From assembly GCF_006965485.1 (NCBI RefSeq), contig NZ_CP041360.1, positions 7,482,501 to 7,546,500 on the forward strand: a stretch of 64,000 nt of DNA. The letters run 5' to 3'. The translations under genes were made by a program, and so were the position numbers. This stretch comes from Spirosoma sp. KCTC 42546. GTDB taxonomy: Bacteria; Bacteroidota; Bacteroidia; Cytophagales; Spirosomataceae. Of this stretch, positions 26,325 through 35,044 are shown one piece after another (positions within the stretch are counted from its first letter, which is position 1; the number at the start of each line of letters is the position of its first letter). Below the pieces are notes generated by a model. It was not told where the DNA came from. It made no database searches and worked only from the letters and a program-made list of their open reading frames with translations.

Positions 26325-27425
26325 ATGAAAATAACCCAAATCAACCTCTACCGCTACGACATTCCGCTCAAAGCGCCCATTGCTATTTCGCTCGGTACTA
26401 TTGAAAACGCCCGGAATATATTGGTCGAGATTCAAACCGATGAAGGCATTACGGGCTGGGGAGAAGGGTCGCATTTGTGGATGATTGCTGGCGAAACTCA
26501 GGCATCGGGACTGGCGGCTGCGGATGATATGGCCAGGCTGCTAATTGGCCAAAGTCCGCTCAACATTGAAGGTTGTATCAACACCCTGACGCGCTATCTA
26601 CCGGCCCACCCCACCACCCGCTCAGCCTTCGATATGGCGCTCTATGATATTGCAGCCAAAGCTGCCCGAATGCCGTTGTACCAGTTTTTGGGTGGCGAAA
26701 AGCGTACCCTCGTAACCGACGAGACGATTTACATCAACACGCCTGAACGCATGGTGGAAGATGCGCTACGAATTCAGGCGAAGGGTGCCGAGGCCATCAA
26801 GGTGAAACTAGGTACGAATTTGCAGGATGACATCGCACGCGTAGAAGCCATTCGGAATGCGATTGGCGATAAAACACCCATCCGTACCGATGCGAATCAG
26901 GGCTGGGATGTTGTAACAGCGACGGGTGTTTTACGGGCCATTGGCGACTGGAATGTGCAGTATTGCGAGCAGCCTATTAAAAAACATAACATTGCTGGTC
27001 TGCGTCAAATTCGACAGAAAACAACCGTACCCATCATGGCCGACGAAAGCCTGTTCGATGCACCCGATGCCATACGGCTTGTGCGAGAGGAAGCTGTCGA
27101 TTATTTCAATATCAAACTCTCAAAGAGCGGAGGTATTTTTGAAGCGCTCAAAATCAACGCCATTGGCGAAGCCGCCGGAATTCCCTGCATGATTGGGTGC
27201 ATGTCGGAGTCCCGGTTGGCCTTAACCGCGAATGCCCATTTTGCATCGGCTCGTCAGAATGTGCGTTTCTATGATCTGGATGCCTGTTTCGAACATGCGG
27301 AAGACCCCGTTTTTGGCGGAATAACGTACAATGGCTACCAAATCGAACTGCCCGAAACACCAGGTATCGGTGCCGAAGTAGATTCGACTTTTTTAAAGAA
27401 ATGTGTAATGGTTAATGTACAATGA
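26325..27425 (+). CDS. Dipeptide epimerase (enolase superfamily)
   Basis: A 366-residue mandelate racemase/muconate lactonizing enzyme type protein, most like L-Ala-D/L-Glu and related dipeptide epimerases. ATG 26325 is chosen over an upstream TTG lying in the repeat arm. Catalytic features: KxK motif in AIKVKLG, metal ligands in IRTDANQGW (Asp), QYCEQPI (Glu) and PIMADESLF (Asp), and the second-side Lys in FNIKLSKSGGI. The substrate loop LWMIAGETQASG is in the usual place. It would interconvert dipeptide stereoisomers, often in murein peptide recycling. The final codons CVMVNVQ-stop lie inside the left arm of the repeat 27400-27487, so the C-terminus was made or altered by that element. Confidence 0.92.
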   Translation: MKITQINLYRYDIPLKAPIAISLGTIENARNILVEIQTDEGITGWGEGSHLWMIAGETQASGLAAADDMARLLIGQSPLNIEGCINTLTRYLPAHPTTRSAFDMALYDIAAKAARMPLYQFLGGEKRTLVTDETIYINTPERMVEDALRIQAKGAEAIKVKLGTNLQDDIARVEAIRNAIGDKTPIRTDANQGWDVVTATGVLRAIGDWNVQYCEQPIKKHNIAGLRQIRQKTTVPIMADESLFDAPDAIRLVREEAVDYFNIKLSKSGGIFEALKINAIGEAAGIPCMIGCMSESRLALTANAHFASARQNVRFYDLDACFEHAEDPVFGGITYNGYQIELPETPGIGAEVDSTFLKKCVMVNVQ

Positions 27426-27487
27426 ATAATGGATATCTAATACCGAGATGCTGCTCATTATGCATTGTACATTAACCATTACACATT
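27400..27487. repeat. 32-bp inverted array of TAATG heptamers, overlapping a gene end
   Basis: Arms 27400-27431 and 27456-27487 are inverse complements with one mismatch; heptamers include TAATGGT, TAATGTA and CAATGAA. The left arm encodes the last residues and stop of the epimerase; the right arm ends nine bases before the next ATG. Confidence 0.92.
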
Positions 27488-27495
27488 AACATCTC

Positions 27496-28053
27496 ATGAC
27501 CATTACCACCGTTCAGTCCGATGCTGATGTGCAGGGTATTCTAACGCTGCAACAAGCGAATCTTCGTAAGAATGTACCGCTCGATGTGCAAGTTGATCAG
27601 GGGTTTGTGACGGTTGAGCATGACCCGGTTGTTTTGGCTCGTATGAATCAGGCAGCCCCGAGTGTGATTGCCAAAGATGGTGATACTGTCGTGGGCTATG
27701 CGCTGACTATGCTTCCCGAATTTGGGGCCGACGTGCCCGAGCTTCTGCCGTTATTCTCGTTAATAAACACGCTGAACTACAACGAAAAACCGCTACAGGA
27801 TTATTCCTGGTACGTAATGGGGCAGGTTTGCGTAGGCGAAGGTTACCGGGGGCAACGGGTATTTGATCGGATGTTTCAGCACCATCGTGACGTCTACGGC
27901 GACCGCTATCAATTGCTGATCACCGATATTTCGGCCAATAACGTACGCTCATTACGTGCCCACGCCCGCGTGGGTTTCGAAACGCTCTACGAGTTTTACG
28001 ATCCAGTCATTGGCGAAACCTGGGTGGTGGTAGCGTGGGATTTCCAGAAGTAG
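27496..28053 (+). CDS. GNAT family N-acetyltransferase
   Basis: A 185-residue acetyl-CoA-dependent acetyltransferase. The core strands and acetyl-CoA loop are visible: WYVMGQVCVGEGYRGQRVFDRMFQHH with the Q/RxxGxG/A-like loop GEGYRGQRV, and the closing NNVRSLRAHARVGFETLYEF typical of GNAT beta6-beta7. The substrate is unknown. Placed between a dipeptide epimerase and a serine hydrolase, an amino acid or peptide substrate is a reasonable guess only. Confidence 0.88.
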   Translation: MTITTVQSDADVQGILTLQQANLRKNVPLDVQVDQGFVTVEHDPVVLARMNQAAPSVIAKDGDTVVGYALTMLPEFGADVPELLPLFSLINTLNYNEKPLQDYSWYVMGQVCVGEGYRGQRVFDRMFQHHRDVYGDRYQLLITDISANNVRSLRAHARVGFETLYEFYDPVIGETWVVVAWDFQK

Positions 28054-28061
28054 AATGTTTA

Positions 28062-28143
28062 TGGTTTACGGTTTGAGGTTTACGGTGGGCTGACGCAAAA
28101 TTACCAACGCGTCAGCCCACCGTAAACCTCAAACCGTAAACCA
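28062..28143. repeat. Perfect 35-bp hairpin of GGTTTAC heptamers
   Basis: Arms 28062-28096 and 28109-28143 are exact inverse complements with a 12-base loop. The outer part is heptamers (GGTTTAC, GGTTTGA, then GGTGGGC). It begins eight bases after the acetyltransferase stop and ends two bases before the next start. Confidence 0.95.
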
Positions 28144-28145
28144 CA

Positions 28146-29429
28146 ATGCGCCTGCTCCTACCCTTTTTACTTGTCACAACCTCACTTCTTGCCCAACCCT
28201 TTCCACAAACGTTTACCACAGCTAAATCGCCCGCAGAAGCGGGCTTTTCGGCCGACCGGTTGAAACGACTGGATACTTGGTTACAGGGACTTATTGATAA
28301 AGACATTGCCCCAAACGCGGTGACCTTCGTGGCACATCGAGGAAAAATTGTGCACTACAAAGCGTTTGGCTATAGCAATCTGGCGAAGAAAACACCTCTA
28401 AAACGTGATGATCTGTACCGGATTGCCTCCCAGTCAAAAGCCATCACGACCGTAACGTTGATGACCTTATACGAAGAAGAAAAGTTTTTGCTGGACGATC
28501 CTATTTCGAAATACATCCCGGCTTTCAAAAACCCGAAAGTACTGGTTAGCTATGATAAAAAAGACCCCATTGGTGGTAAGTACGAAACTCGTCCGGCAAA
28601 AAGTGAAATTACGATTCGGCAGTTATTGAGTCACAACGCCGGTATCCCCTATGAGCACCCCCTCGACCAACGACCCGAGTTCCGGGTACCCTTCTTTAAT
28701 TCGACTGCGCCCGACAAACTTGACGATGTCATTAATAAACTCGCCACACGCCCACTCTTGCGTGACCCCGGCACGGACTCCACCGGCGCGGGTTTTACCT
28801 ATGGTCTTAACATCGATATTCTTGGACGATTAATCGAGATCCTAGCCGGTAAACCCTTTGATGTAGCCATGCGTGAACGGGTACTGGAGCCGCTTGGTAT
28901 GAATGATACCTATTTCTATTTGCCCGATAATAAAGCCAGCCGTTTGGTGGAGTTATACAGCAAGCCGGGAATGGACCAACCCTTGACAGTACACACGAAC
29001 GAGGCCTACCGAAATTTTGCCGTGTCGGGAGCAAAAACATTTTTCTCAGGCGGTGCTGGTTTGGTCAGTTCAGTAGAAGATTACGCCAGGCTCTGCCAGA
29101 TGCTGCTCAACGGAGGCAGCTTCAACAACAAGCGGATTCTGGGTCGAAAAACCATAGAGATGATGCTTCGCAACCAAATCGGAGCTGCCGAAGTATGGGA
29201 TCGCAAAGATAAATTTGGGCTCGGCTTTATGCTGATAACCGAAAACTCCCGCTATGGTGATCAGGCTTCTCCCGGCTCCTACAACTGGGGAGGCATGTAT
29301 TGTTCCGAATTCACCATCGACCCAAAAGAAGAACTTATCTTGCTCATTTTCACGAATGTGCACCCTTATGCGTACTATGGCGATTTTGTGAAGAAATTTC
29401 GGATTGCCGTGTATCAGGCACTGGAGTAA
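28146..29429 (+). CDS. Serine hydrolase, beta-lactamase/class C family, exported
   Basis: A 427-residue exported protein (signal MRLLLPFLLVTTSLLAQ) with the penicillin-binding-protein-like hydrolase fold. The nucleophile motif SxxK is SQSK, Ser95 and Lys98, in LYRIASQSKAITTVTLMTL; LLSHNAGI follows as in the family. A Tyr-containing second motif is probably FTYGLNIDILGRLIEI. The third motif is not clear. The family covers esterases, D-aminopeptidases and PBP4*-like enzymes rather than true beta-lactamases. The 5' leader is essentially the right arm of the hairpin 28062-28143, which would bury the translation start region in RNA structure. Confidence 0.92.
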   Translation: MRLLLPFLLVTTSLLAQPFPQTFTTAKSPAEAGFSADRLKRLDTWLQGLIDKDIAPNAVTFVAHRGKIVHYKAFGYSNLAKKTPLKRDDLYRIASQSKAITTVTLMTLYEEEKFLLDDPISKYIPAFKNPKVLVSYDKKDPIGGKYETRPAKSEITIRQLLSHNAGIPYEHPLDQRPEFRVPFFNSTAPDKLDDVINKLATRPLLRDPGTDSTGAGFTYGLNIDILGRLIEILAGKPFDVAMRERVLEPLGMNDTYFYLPDNKASRLVELYSKPGMDQPLTVHTNEAYRNFAVSGAKTFFSGGAGLVSSVEDYARLCQMLLNGGSFNNKRILGRKTIEMMLRNQIGAAEVWDRKDKFGLGFMLITENSRYGDQASPGSYNWGGMYCSEFTIDPKEELILLIFTNVHPYAYYGDFVKKFRIAVYQALE

Positions 29430-29481
29430 GTACGGGATTATGGCTACTTTCGTTATCAATAGTCACTCAAACTGAACTCCT

Positions 29482-30123
29482 ATGAATCCGCAAAAAACTG
29501 CCGTTGTCCTTATTGAATATCAGAACGATTTTACGTCGCCAGGGGGTAGTCTGCACGATGCCGTTAAAGGCGTTATGGAATCGACAAACATGCTGGCGAA
29601 TACGCTTGATCTGGTAGCCAAAGCCCGCGAAGCCGGAGCCGTTATCATTCATTCGCCGATTAGTTTTCAGGAAGGCTATTTTGAAATTACGAAGCATCCC
29701 TATGGCATTCTGAAAGGTGTAGTTGATAGCCAGTCGTTCCGGAAAGGCTCGTGGGGCGTCGACATTATTGATTCCCTGACACCACAATCCGATGATATTG
29801 TACTGGAAGGCAAACGCGGTTTAGATGCCTTCGCCAGTACGAATCTGGACTTCATTTTACGCAGTAAGGGCATTGAAACCATTGCTCTTGGAGGCTTTCT
29901 GACTAATTGCTGTGTCGAATCTACCATGCGTTCGGGCTACGAAAAAGGCTTTGAGGTCATCACCCTTACCGACTGCACAGCCACTCTAAGCGAAGAAGAA
30001 CAGGCTTTTGCCTGCGCGAAGAACTTCCCGATGTTTTCAAAGCCAATGACTCATGATCAATTTTTAGATGATCTAACTGGCGAAGCCGTTCAGGAAGTAG
30101 AGACTCGTGGCTACTCGGCCTAA
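29482..30123 (+). CDS. Isochorismatase-like cysteine hydrolase
   Basis: A 213-residue Rossmann-type cysteine hydrolase. The catalytic triad can be read as Asp16 (VVLIEYQNDF), Lys111 (LEGKRGLDAF) and Cys144 (GFLTNCCVESTMRSGYE). The conserved non-proline cis peptide region precedes the Cys. The family includes nicotinamidases, isochorismatases and amide hydrolases; the pair of adjacent Cys and lack of a nicotinamidase metal site (no DxHxxxxxxH) argue against nicotinamidase. Last gene of the five-gene co-directional group, followed by a terminator hairpin. Confidence 0.92.
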   Translation: MNPQKTAVVLIEYQNDFTSPGGSLHDAVKGVMESTNMLANTLDLVAKAREAGAVIIHSPISFQEGYFEITKHPYGILKGVVDSQSFRKGSWGVDIIDSLTPQSDDIVLEGKRGLDAFASTNLDFILRSKGIETIALGGFLTNCCVESTMRSGYEKGFEVITLTDCTATLSEEEQAFACAKNFPMFSKPMTHDQFLDDLTGEAVQEVETRGYSA

Positions 30124-30145
30124 ATTTTCAGCTATTTTTCAACAT

Positions 30146-30180
30146 ACCGGCCCACCTGCTTAGGTGTGGCCGGTTCTTGT
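30146..30180 (+). terminator. Terminator after the isochorismatase-like gene
   Basis: A GC-rich stem (ACCGGCCCACCT with AGGTGTGGCCGGT, one bulge) followed by TCTTGTTT. Confidence 0.75.
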
Positions 30181-30265
30181 TTATGATAATCTTCAGCGCA
30201 ATTACCGCTTATCCAGTCGTTTCGACACTTGACAACACTGAACTGTTACCTTACCGCATTTTATC

Positions 30266-30297
30266 TTTTAGTTAAGGCATACAGTTCTTTACTTTTG
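30266..30297 (+). promoter_or_regulatory. Promoter of the predicted aminopeptidase gene
   Basis: TACTTTTG (30290-30297) fits the Bacteroidota -7 consensus exactly, with TTTA (30266-30269) near the -33 position. Transcription would start about 25 bases before the ATG. Confidence 0.5.
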
Positions 30298-30328
30298 CAA
30301 CGATATTTCTAAGGCGTATTTCCAACCT

Positions 30329-31375
30329 ATGGTCAAAAAAATTGCTCTTGTCATTGTAGGGGTTCTGGCTGTTTTAGTTGTCTGGCAGTGGGAGTTGGTC
30401 AGCTACGGCTTAATGCAGGCACGGGGGCAATTGCGAATTTTATGGAATATGAAACCCGTTGTTGAGGTATTAAGCGACAAAACGTACCCTGACTCAGCAA
30501 AGAAAAAAATAGAACTTATCCGAGAAATCAAGCGTTTTGCTATAGACTCGCTTGGTTTGGATAAGTCAGGCAGTTACGAATCATTCTATGACCAGGAGGG
30601 TAAGCCCATTTTATGGGTGGTTACGGCAGCCGAACCGTATCAACTCATTGCTAAACAATGGCGCTTCCCGATACTAGGTACGTTTTCGTATAAGGGTTTT
30701 TTTGAAAAAGACCGGGCTGATTCGACCGTATCTGAATTGAAACGAGAAGGCTTCGACACTCGTATTGGTGAAGTATCGGCCTGGTCGACATTAGGATTTT
30801 TAAATGACCCGATTTTATCCAGCTTTCTGGATAGACCGGAAGGTAGCCTGGCCGAGTTGATTATTCATGAACTAACACACGGCACATTATTTGTAAAAAA
30901 TAGTTTAGAATACAACGAAAACCTGGCCGACTTCGTAGGAGAGTACGGAGCCTTGCGATTTCTGGCGCAGAAGTACGGTAAGACATCCGTTCCTTATCAG
31001 AACTATCTGGCCACGAAAGCGTTTTATGAACGCTACGATGAACATGTTTTGCACGGCACCCGGATGCTCGATAGTTTGTACAAGACGTTTAAACCAGCTA
31101 TGCCCGTTGTAGTCAAAGATTCGTTGAAGTGGAAAATGATTCAGCAAATCGTTGATTTGTCGGATACATTAACCGATCAGCGAAGCAACGCAAGTGTACG
31201 TTTGGTAAAAAAACGGCGTCTTACAAAACTAAACCTACCCAATAATGCGTATTTCATTGGGTATCTTACCTACCGAAAACAACAGAATCGATTTCGGCAG
31301 GAGTTTGAGAAACAATTTGGAGGAGATTTTAAAAAGTATCTGGCATACCTTAAACAAACCTATCCATCTTTATAA
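30329..31375 (+). CDS. Predicted zinc aminopeptidase (COG4324 family)
   Basis: A 348-residue protein with one N-terminal membrane anchor (IALVIVGVLAVLVVW) and a periplasmic domain. The zinc motif HELTH (His180, Glu181, His184) is followed by NENLADFVGEYGA, where Glu197 is the likely third ligand; this arrangement matches the putative aminopeptidase family PF10023. The neighbouring region DYAFLNDPILSSF-like (TLGFLNDPILSSFL) is also family-typical. No substrate is known. It has a good promoter and is followed after 29 bases by the DUF3108 gene, so the two are probably cotranscribed. Confidence 0.88.
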   Translation: MVKKIALVIVGVLAVLVVWQWELVSYGLMQARGQLRILWNMKPVVEVLSDKTYPDSAKKKIELIREIKRFAIDSLGLDKSGSYESFYDQEGKPILWVVTAAEPYQLIAKQWRFPILGTFSYKGFFEKDRADSTVSELKREGFDTRIGEVSAWSTLGFLNDPILSSFLDRPEGSLAELIIHELTHGTLFVKNSLEYNENLADFVGEYGALRFLAQKYGKTSVPYQNYLATKAFYERYDEHVLHGTRMLDSLYKTFKPAMPVVVKDSLKWKMIQQIVDLSDTLTDQRSNASVRLVKKRRLTKLNLPNNAYFIGYLTYRKQQNRFRQEFEKQFGGDFKKYLAYLKQTYPSL

Positions 31376-31404
31376 AGAAGCCCGGCTAACGGGTAGCTTT
31401 TAGT

Positions 31405-32193
31405 ATGAAGAAGTTATTGATTGGCATCGGTATTTTGTCTGTTATGAGCACCGGCTTTATGGCAATGAACACGTATCGTCGTGTGCAGAATAACAGCTTT
31501 GGACCTGGTGAGCACCTCGAGTATCGGGTTCACTATGGGTTCCTGAACGCGGCCGAAGCTGTCGTGGACGTTAGTCCAACCGTTTATAAAGTTAACGAGC
31601 GACCCTGCTATCGCGTTAATGTGGATGGACGCACAGTTGGTGCTTTTGACCTTGTAACGCGCATCCGCGATACCTGGCGTTCCTATATTGACACCTCGGC
31701 CATTCTTCCACAAAAGTTTTATAGTAACCTTCAGGAAAACAGCTATCGGAAGGAAGAGAATATTACCTTCAACCACGAAGCGAACACCGTGAAGGCGGAG
31801 GAACGCACCGAACGCGATATATTTAAAGTACCCGATAACGTCCACGACTTTATTAGCGGTTACTATTTCCTGCGAACATTTGACTTCAACCGAATTAGCA
31901 ATGGGCAGATCATTGAGCTTCCTGCTTTCTACGACGATACCGTCTATAACATGAAGGTTCGCTATCGGGGTAAAGACGTTGTTAAAACGAAGTTCGGTAA
32001 GATTAATGTCATCAAATTAAATCCTGTACTTCCTCAGAATAAACTCTTTAAGGACGAAGAGTCCATCCGTATCTTCGTTTCTGATGATACAAACAAAGTG
32101 CCTGTTAAAGTTGAGGTTGACCTGTGGGTTGGCTCAATGGTTATGGATCTGAAGCAAAACGTTGGCCTAAAACAGGCACTGAAGTTTTTTTAA
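31405..32193 (+). CDS. DUF3108 domain protein, exported
   Basis: A 262-residue protein with an N-terminal hydrophobic segment (LLIGIGILSVMSTGFMAM) and a beta-rich domain of the DUF3108 family: FGPGEHLEYRVHYGFLNAAEAVVDV near the start and IRIFVSDDTNKVPVKVEVDLWVGSMVMDL near the end. These proteins are periplasmic; the function is unknown. It lies just downstream of the predicted aminopeptidase and ends at a strong bidirectional terminator. Confidence 0.88.
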   Translation: MKKLLIGIGILSVMSTGFMAMNTYRRVQNNSFGPGEHLEYRVHYGFLNAAEAVVDVSPTVYKVNERPCYRVNVDGRTVGAFDLVTRIRDTWRSYIDTSAILPQKFYSNLQENSYRKEENITFNHEANTVKAEERTERDIFKVPDNVHDFISGYYFLRTFDFNRISNGQIIELPAFYDDTVYNMKVRYRGKDVVKTKFGKINVIKLNPVLPQNKLFKDEESIRIFVSDDTNKVPVKVEVDLWVGSMVMDLKQNVGLKQALKFF

Positions 32194-32210
32194 GCGGGTT
32201 ACATTCGTTT

Positions 32211-32257
32211 AGTAAAAAGGCGTGCCACAGTTCTAAACCGTGGCACGCCTTTTTACT
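32211..32257. terminator. 18-bp perfect bidirectional terminator
   Basis: Arms 32211-32228 and 32240-32257 pair perfectly; the stem GGCGTGCCAC is flanked by A5 and T5 so it works on both strands, between convergent genes. Confidence 0.92.
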
Positions 32258-32275
32258 ACATGATTTTCATGATGA

Positions 32276-33259
32276 TCAAAACCAACTTTTAAACTTTACT
32301 AAGCCTCGCTCCACGACTGTCAATCGGTTCCAGCGTAGCGTCCAGAAGGATTGTTCAACGGCTCCGAAACTTCGGTAAAAATCCCGAATGGATGGTTTCT
32401 CTGGGCTTTCAAAGTCAAAAATCGCTGGCTTTCCTGCGTACTCCTGAATCAACTGATCAATCAATAGCGTGCGGGCGTTTACCTTCCGCCCGAGTTCTGA
32501 TGCTGCGTTAAAGAGGTATATAATCCGATCCCCTGCGCATAGGAACAAGACGCCTGCCTCCATGTTTCCCTTGTGCATAGCATACCGCAAGATGGTCAGG
32601 TTGCGCTTGCTCAATTCATTCATCAGCCTCCTAAAAATAGCGTACGCCCAGTTGGCTACGCCCCCATCAATGGCATCAGCATGATTAGCTTGAAACAAGG
32701 TTAGCAAGGGCTCCACGTCGGTCGATTCTGTAATTGTCCAGGTAGTAGCCTTATCGAAATCACGATGAGCCCGATGGAGGTTTGTTTTACGATCGTGGGA
32801 ATAGTTTTTATAGATAGTCTCGTAGCCAACAGAAAGGTCGAGCGTGTGGGTAGTGATCAATTGGGAAGCGTGCCTACCATCTGGCTGTTGGTATGTATTG
32901 TAGATCGAGCCATACCGAAACTGGCCAATCATCAACACAAGAAACGGGCCTGAATCAATAGATTTTTCAAGACTAAAAACGCCCAGGAACTGACAGAAGA
33001 ATGGCTGATGCACCACCCATTCGTATGTAATTCCAGCGATCGTTTTCCGACGCAATGGAACAGGCATAACAGCCTGATACGTATCTCCTGATTCATCAGG
33101 CAAAACAAGTCCAACCCATTTCCAGTCAGGTGCGGGCAGTACGGCATCTAAATACCAGGAATAGCCATACAGAATTCGTTGGGAAGAAGCGGCTACGCAG
33201 GCGTCCCATGCCGTAGTATTGAGTTGGTGGCGGGGAATGAGTTTCAGCGTTTTTGTCAT
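32276..33259 (-). CDS. FemAB/GNAT-like acyltransferase
   Basis: A 327-residue protein with the twin-GNAT look of the FemAB or BioF2-like acetyltransferase group: YSWYLDAVLP near the N-terminus, KNYSHDRKTNLHRAHRD in the middle, and MHKGNMEAGVLFLCAGDRIIYLFNAASELGRKVNARTLLIDQLIQEY near the end. Such proteins transfer amino acids or acyl groups to peptidoglycan or other acceptors. No exact substrate can be given. It starts 13 bases beyond the end of dnaA on the same strand, so it is probably in the dnaA transcript. Confidence 0.8.
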   Translation of the reverse strand: MTKTLKLIPRHQLNTTAWDACVAASSQRILYGYSWYLDAVLPAPDWKWVGLVLPDESGDTYQAVMPVPLRRKTIAGITYEWVVHQPFFCQFLGVFSLEKSIDSGPFLVLMIGQFRYGSIYNTYQQPDGRHASQLITTHTLDLSVGYETIYKNYSHDRKTNLHRAHRDFDKATTWTITESTDVEPLLTLFQANHADAIDGGVANWAYAIFRRLMNELSKRNLTILRYAMHKGNMEAGVLFLCAGDRIIYLFNAASELGRKVNARTLLIDQLIQEYAGKPAIFDFESPEKPSIRDFYRSFGAVEQSFWTLRWNRLTVVERGLVKFKSWF

Positions 33260-33272
33260 ACCGACAAAAAAA

Positions 33273-34682
33273 TCACTTAAACTGGGCTTTCAGCTTCTCG
33301 ATAGCATCGCGCGTTTCGGCATGTTTGGCTACCAGGTCGCTGATGGTTTGAACAGCGTGGATAACCGTACTATGATCGCGCCCACCAAAATGATAACCAA
33401 TGGATTTGAGCGACAGGTCGGTTTTTTCTTTAGCTAAATACATGGCAATCTGCCGAGGATGTACCAGTTCGCGCTTCCGGCTTTTTGCTTTCAGATCCGC
33501 AATTGTCACATTAAAATAATCGGCAACGGCTTCCTGCACCGAGTCAATCGTGACTTCGCGGTCTGAATCAACGACGATGTTTCGCAGAGTTTGCTTGGCC
33601 AGTTCAAGGTCGATATCCCGCCGATTCAGCGATGCCTGCGCCATTAACGACACAATAACCCCCTCCAGCTCCCGTACGTTTGTGTTGACACTGTGTGCCA
33701 GGTATTCAATTACATTATTCTCAATATAAATGCCTTCGGCCTGGAGCTTTTTCTGAATGATAGCAATCCGCGTTTCGAGATCAGGCGTTTGCAAATCTGC
33801 CGATAGCCCCCATTTGAATCGGGAGAGTAAGCGGTCTTCCAGCCCATCCAGTGCCCGTGGAGCCCGGTCGGAGGTCATGATAATCTGCTTCCCGGACTGG
33901 TGCAGGTGGTTGAAAATATGGAAGAAGATTTCCTGCGTTTTTTCCTTCTTCTGCAAGAACTGTACATCGTCGATCACCAGTACATCTACCTGCATGTAAA
34001 AGGAGGTAAAGTCGCGAATACCGTCGCTACGAACAGCGTTCAGGAACTGGTTGGTAAACTTCTCGGATGTAACGTACAGTACAAATTTGTTCTGATTGTT
34101 ATTCTTGATGTAGTTTCCAATAGCCTGCACCAAATGCGTTTTTCCCAGACCAACACCGCCGTATATCATGAGCGGATTGAACGACGTAACACCTGGTCGC
34201 TCGGCAACGGCGTACCCCGCTGAACGCGCCAGACGATTGCAATCACCTTCTACATAATTATCAAATGTGTAGGTCGGGTTCAGATAAGAATCGAGCGTAA
34301 GCGAATCCAGATCTTTAAAAATAAAGGGACTTTTGATCAGATCCGGGCTAACGTTATCCGGTTTGGACGTTTGGGTTGACTTCGTAGTGGGTATGTTTAC
34401 CGTAAGAGGGCGGTTTTGGGCATTCCCCTTATCGACGATAATCGAGTACTCCAACTGCCCATTGGGACCAATTGCGGTATCGAGTGCCTTCCGCAGGGCA
34501 TGTACAAAGTTCTCTTCAAGCCATTCGTAAAAAAACTCGCTCGGTACCTGAATCGTCAGTACATGACCGTTAAGTCGCAGGGGCACAATGGGTTCGAACC
34601 ACGTATTGAAACTTTGTTCGGGTACGATCTCCCGAATAACGGTCAGACAGCGATTCCACACCGTCGTTATTTCACGCTGCAT
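33273..34682 (-). CDS. dnaA: Chromosomal replication initiator protein DnaA
   Basis: A 469-residue AAA+ initiator that binds DnaA boxes and opens the origin. I start it at ATG 34682 (MQREITTVWNRCL), which fits the usual family N-terminus; a GTG at 34706 would add eight residues. Domain I is residues 1-80, domain III carries Walker A GGVGLGKTHL, Walker B LVIDDVQFLQ and the arginine-finger region MTSDRAPRALDGLEDRLLSRF; domain IV holds the DNA-binding signature HPRQIAMYLAKEKTDLSLKSIGYHFGGRDHSTVIHA. Full length. The upstream gap lacks consensus DnaA boxes. Confidence 0.97.
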   Translation of the reverse strand: MQREITTVWNRCLTVIREIVPEQSFNTWFEPIVPLRLNGHVLTIQVPSEFFYEWLEENFVHALRKALDTAIGPNGQLEYSIIVDKGNAQNRPLTVNIPTTKSTQTSKPDNVSPDLIKSPFIFKDLDSLTLDSYLNPTYTFDNYVEGDCNRLARSAGYAVAERPGVTSFNPLMIYGGVGLGKTHLVQAIGNYIKNNNQNKFVLYVTSEKFTNQFLNAVRSDGIRDFTSFYMQVDVLVIDDVQFLQKKEKTQEIFFHIFNHLHQSGKQIIMTSDRAPRALDGLEDRLLSRFKWGLSADLQTPDLETRIAIIQKKLQAEGIYIENNVIEYLAHSVNTNVRELEGVIVSLMAQASLNRRDIDLELAKQTLRNIVVDSDREVTIDSVQEAVADYFNVTIADLKAKSRKRELVHPRQIAMYLAKEKTDLSLKSIGYHFGGRDHSTVIHAVQTISDLVAKHAETRDAIEKLKAQFK

Positions 34683-35044
34683 GCCTGGCTGAGTAGTTAC
34701 ATTCACGGGAGAACATTTTCAATTACGGTTGGGGTCGCAAAAAAGGGAGACAAATATGGGGAAAATATCTGACCCGGCCATACAGACGACGTCAGGTTTT
34801 TTGAGCACCGCTGTCTTTCGTTTCAATGTTAAGCTAAAATTACGCCATTCATCGGGAAGGTCAAAGGGCGATTCAAATCCCTTTGAATAATACAATCAGG
34901 GTATCCATTAAGCGGCAATAAACGCAGTTTTCTCCCGAAAAGATAAAAAGATTGCTATTGCCATCAGAAGCAGAGCCCTTAGCTGAAGAATAAGCTTGCG
35001 TAGGATAGCTAACCTCTACAAAATCCATTATGATTTCATAAAGG
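34683..35044. other. Region upstream of dnaA
   Basis: About 360 bases. I see no TTATCCACA-type DnaA box; the nearest is a weak CTTTGAATAA (reverse TTATTCAAAG). An AT-rich stretch with AAAAGATAAAAAGATTG is present. I do not call an origin here. Confidence 0.45.

Noticed and set aside
24976..28143. CRISPR array or integron attachment sites
   Set aside because: The units are 7-9-bp words in inverted arms, with no spacers of constant length, no cas genes and no integrase.
28146..29429. True class C beta-lactamase
   Set aside because: Only the SxxK motif is clear; the YxN and KTG motifs of AmpC are not conserved.
34683..35044. Possible oriC upstream of dnaA
   Set aside because: No TTATCCACA-like boxes or clustered near-matches are visible; AT-richness alone is not enough.
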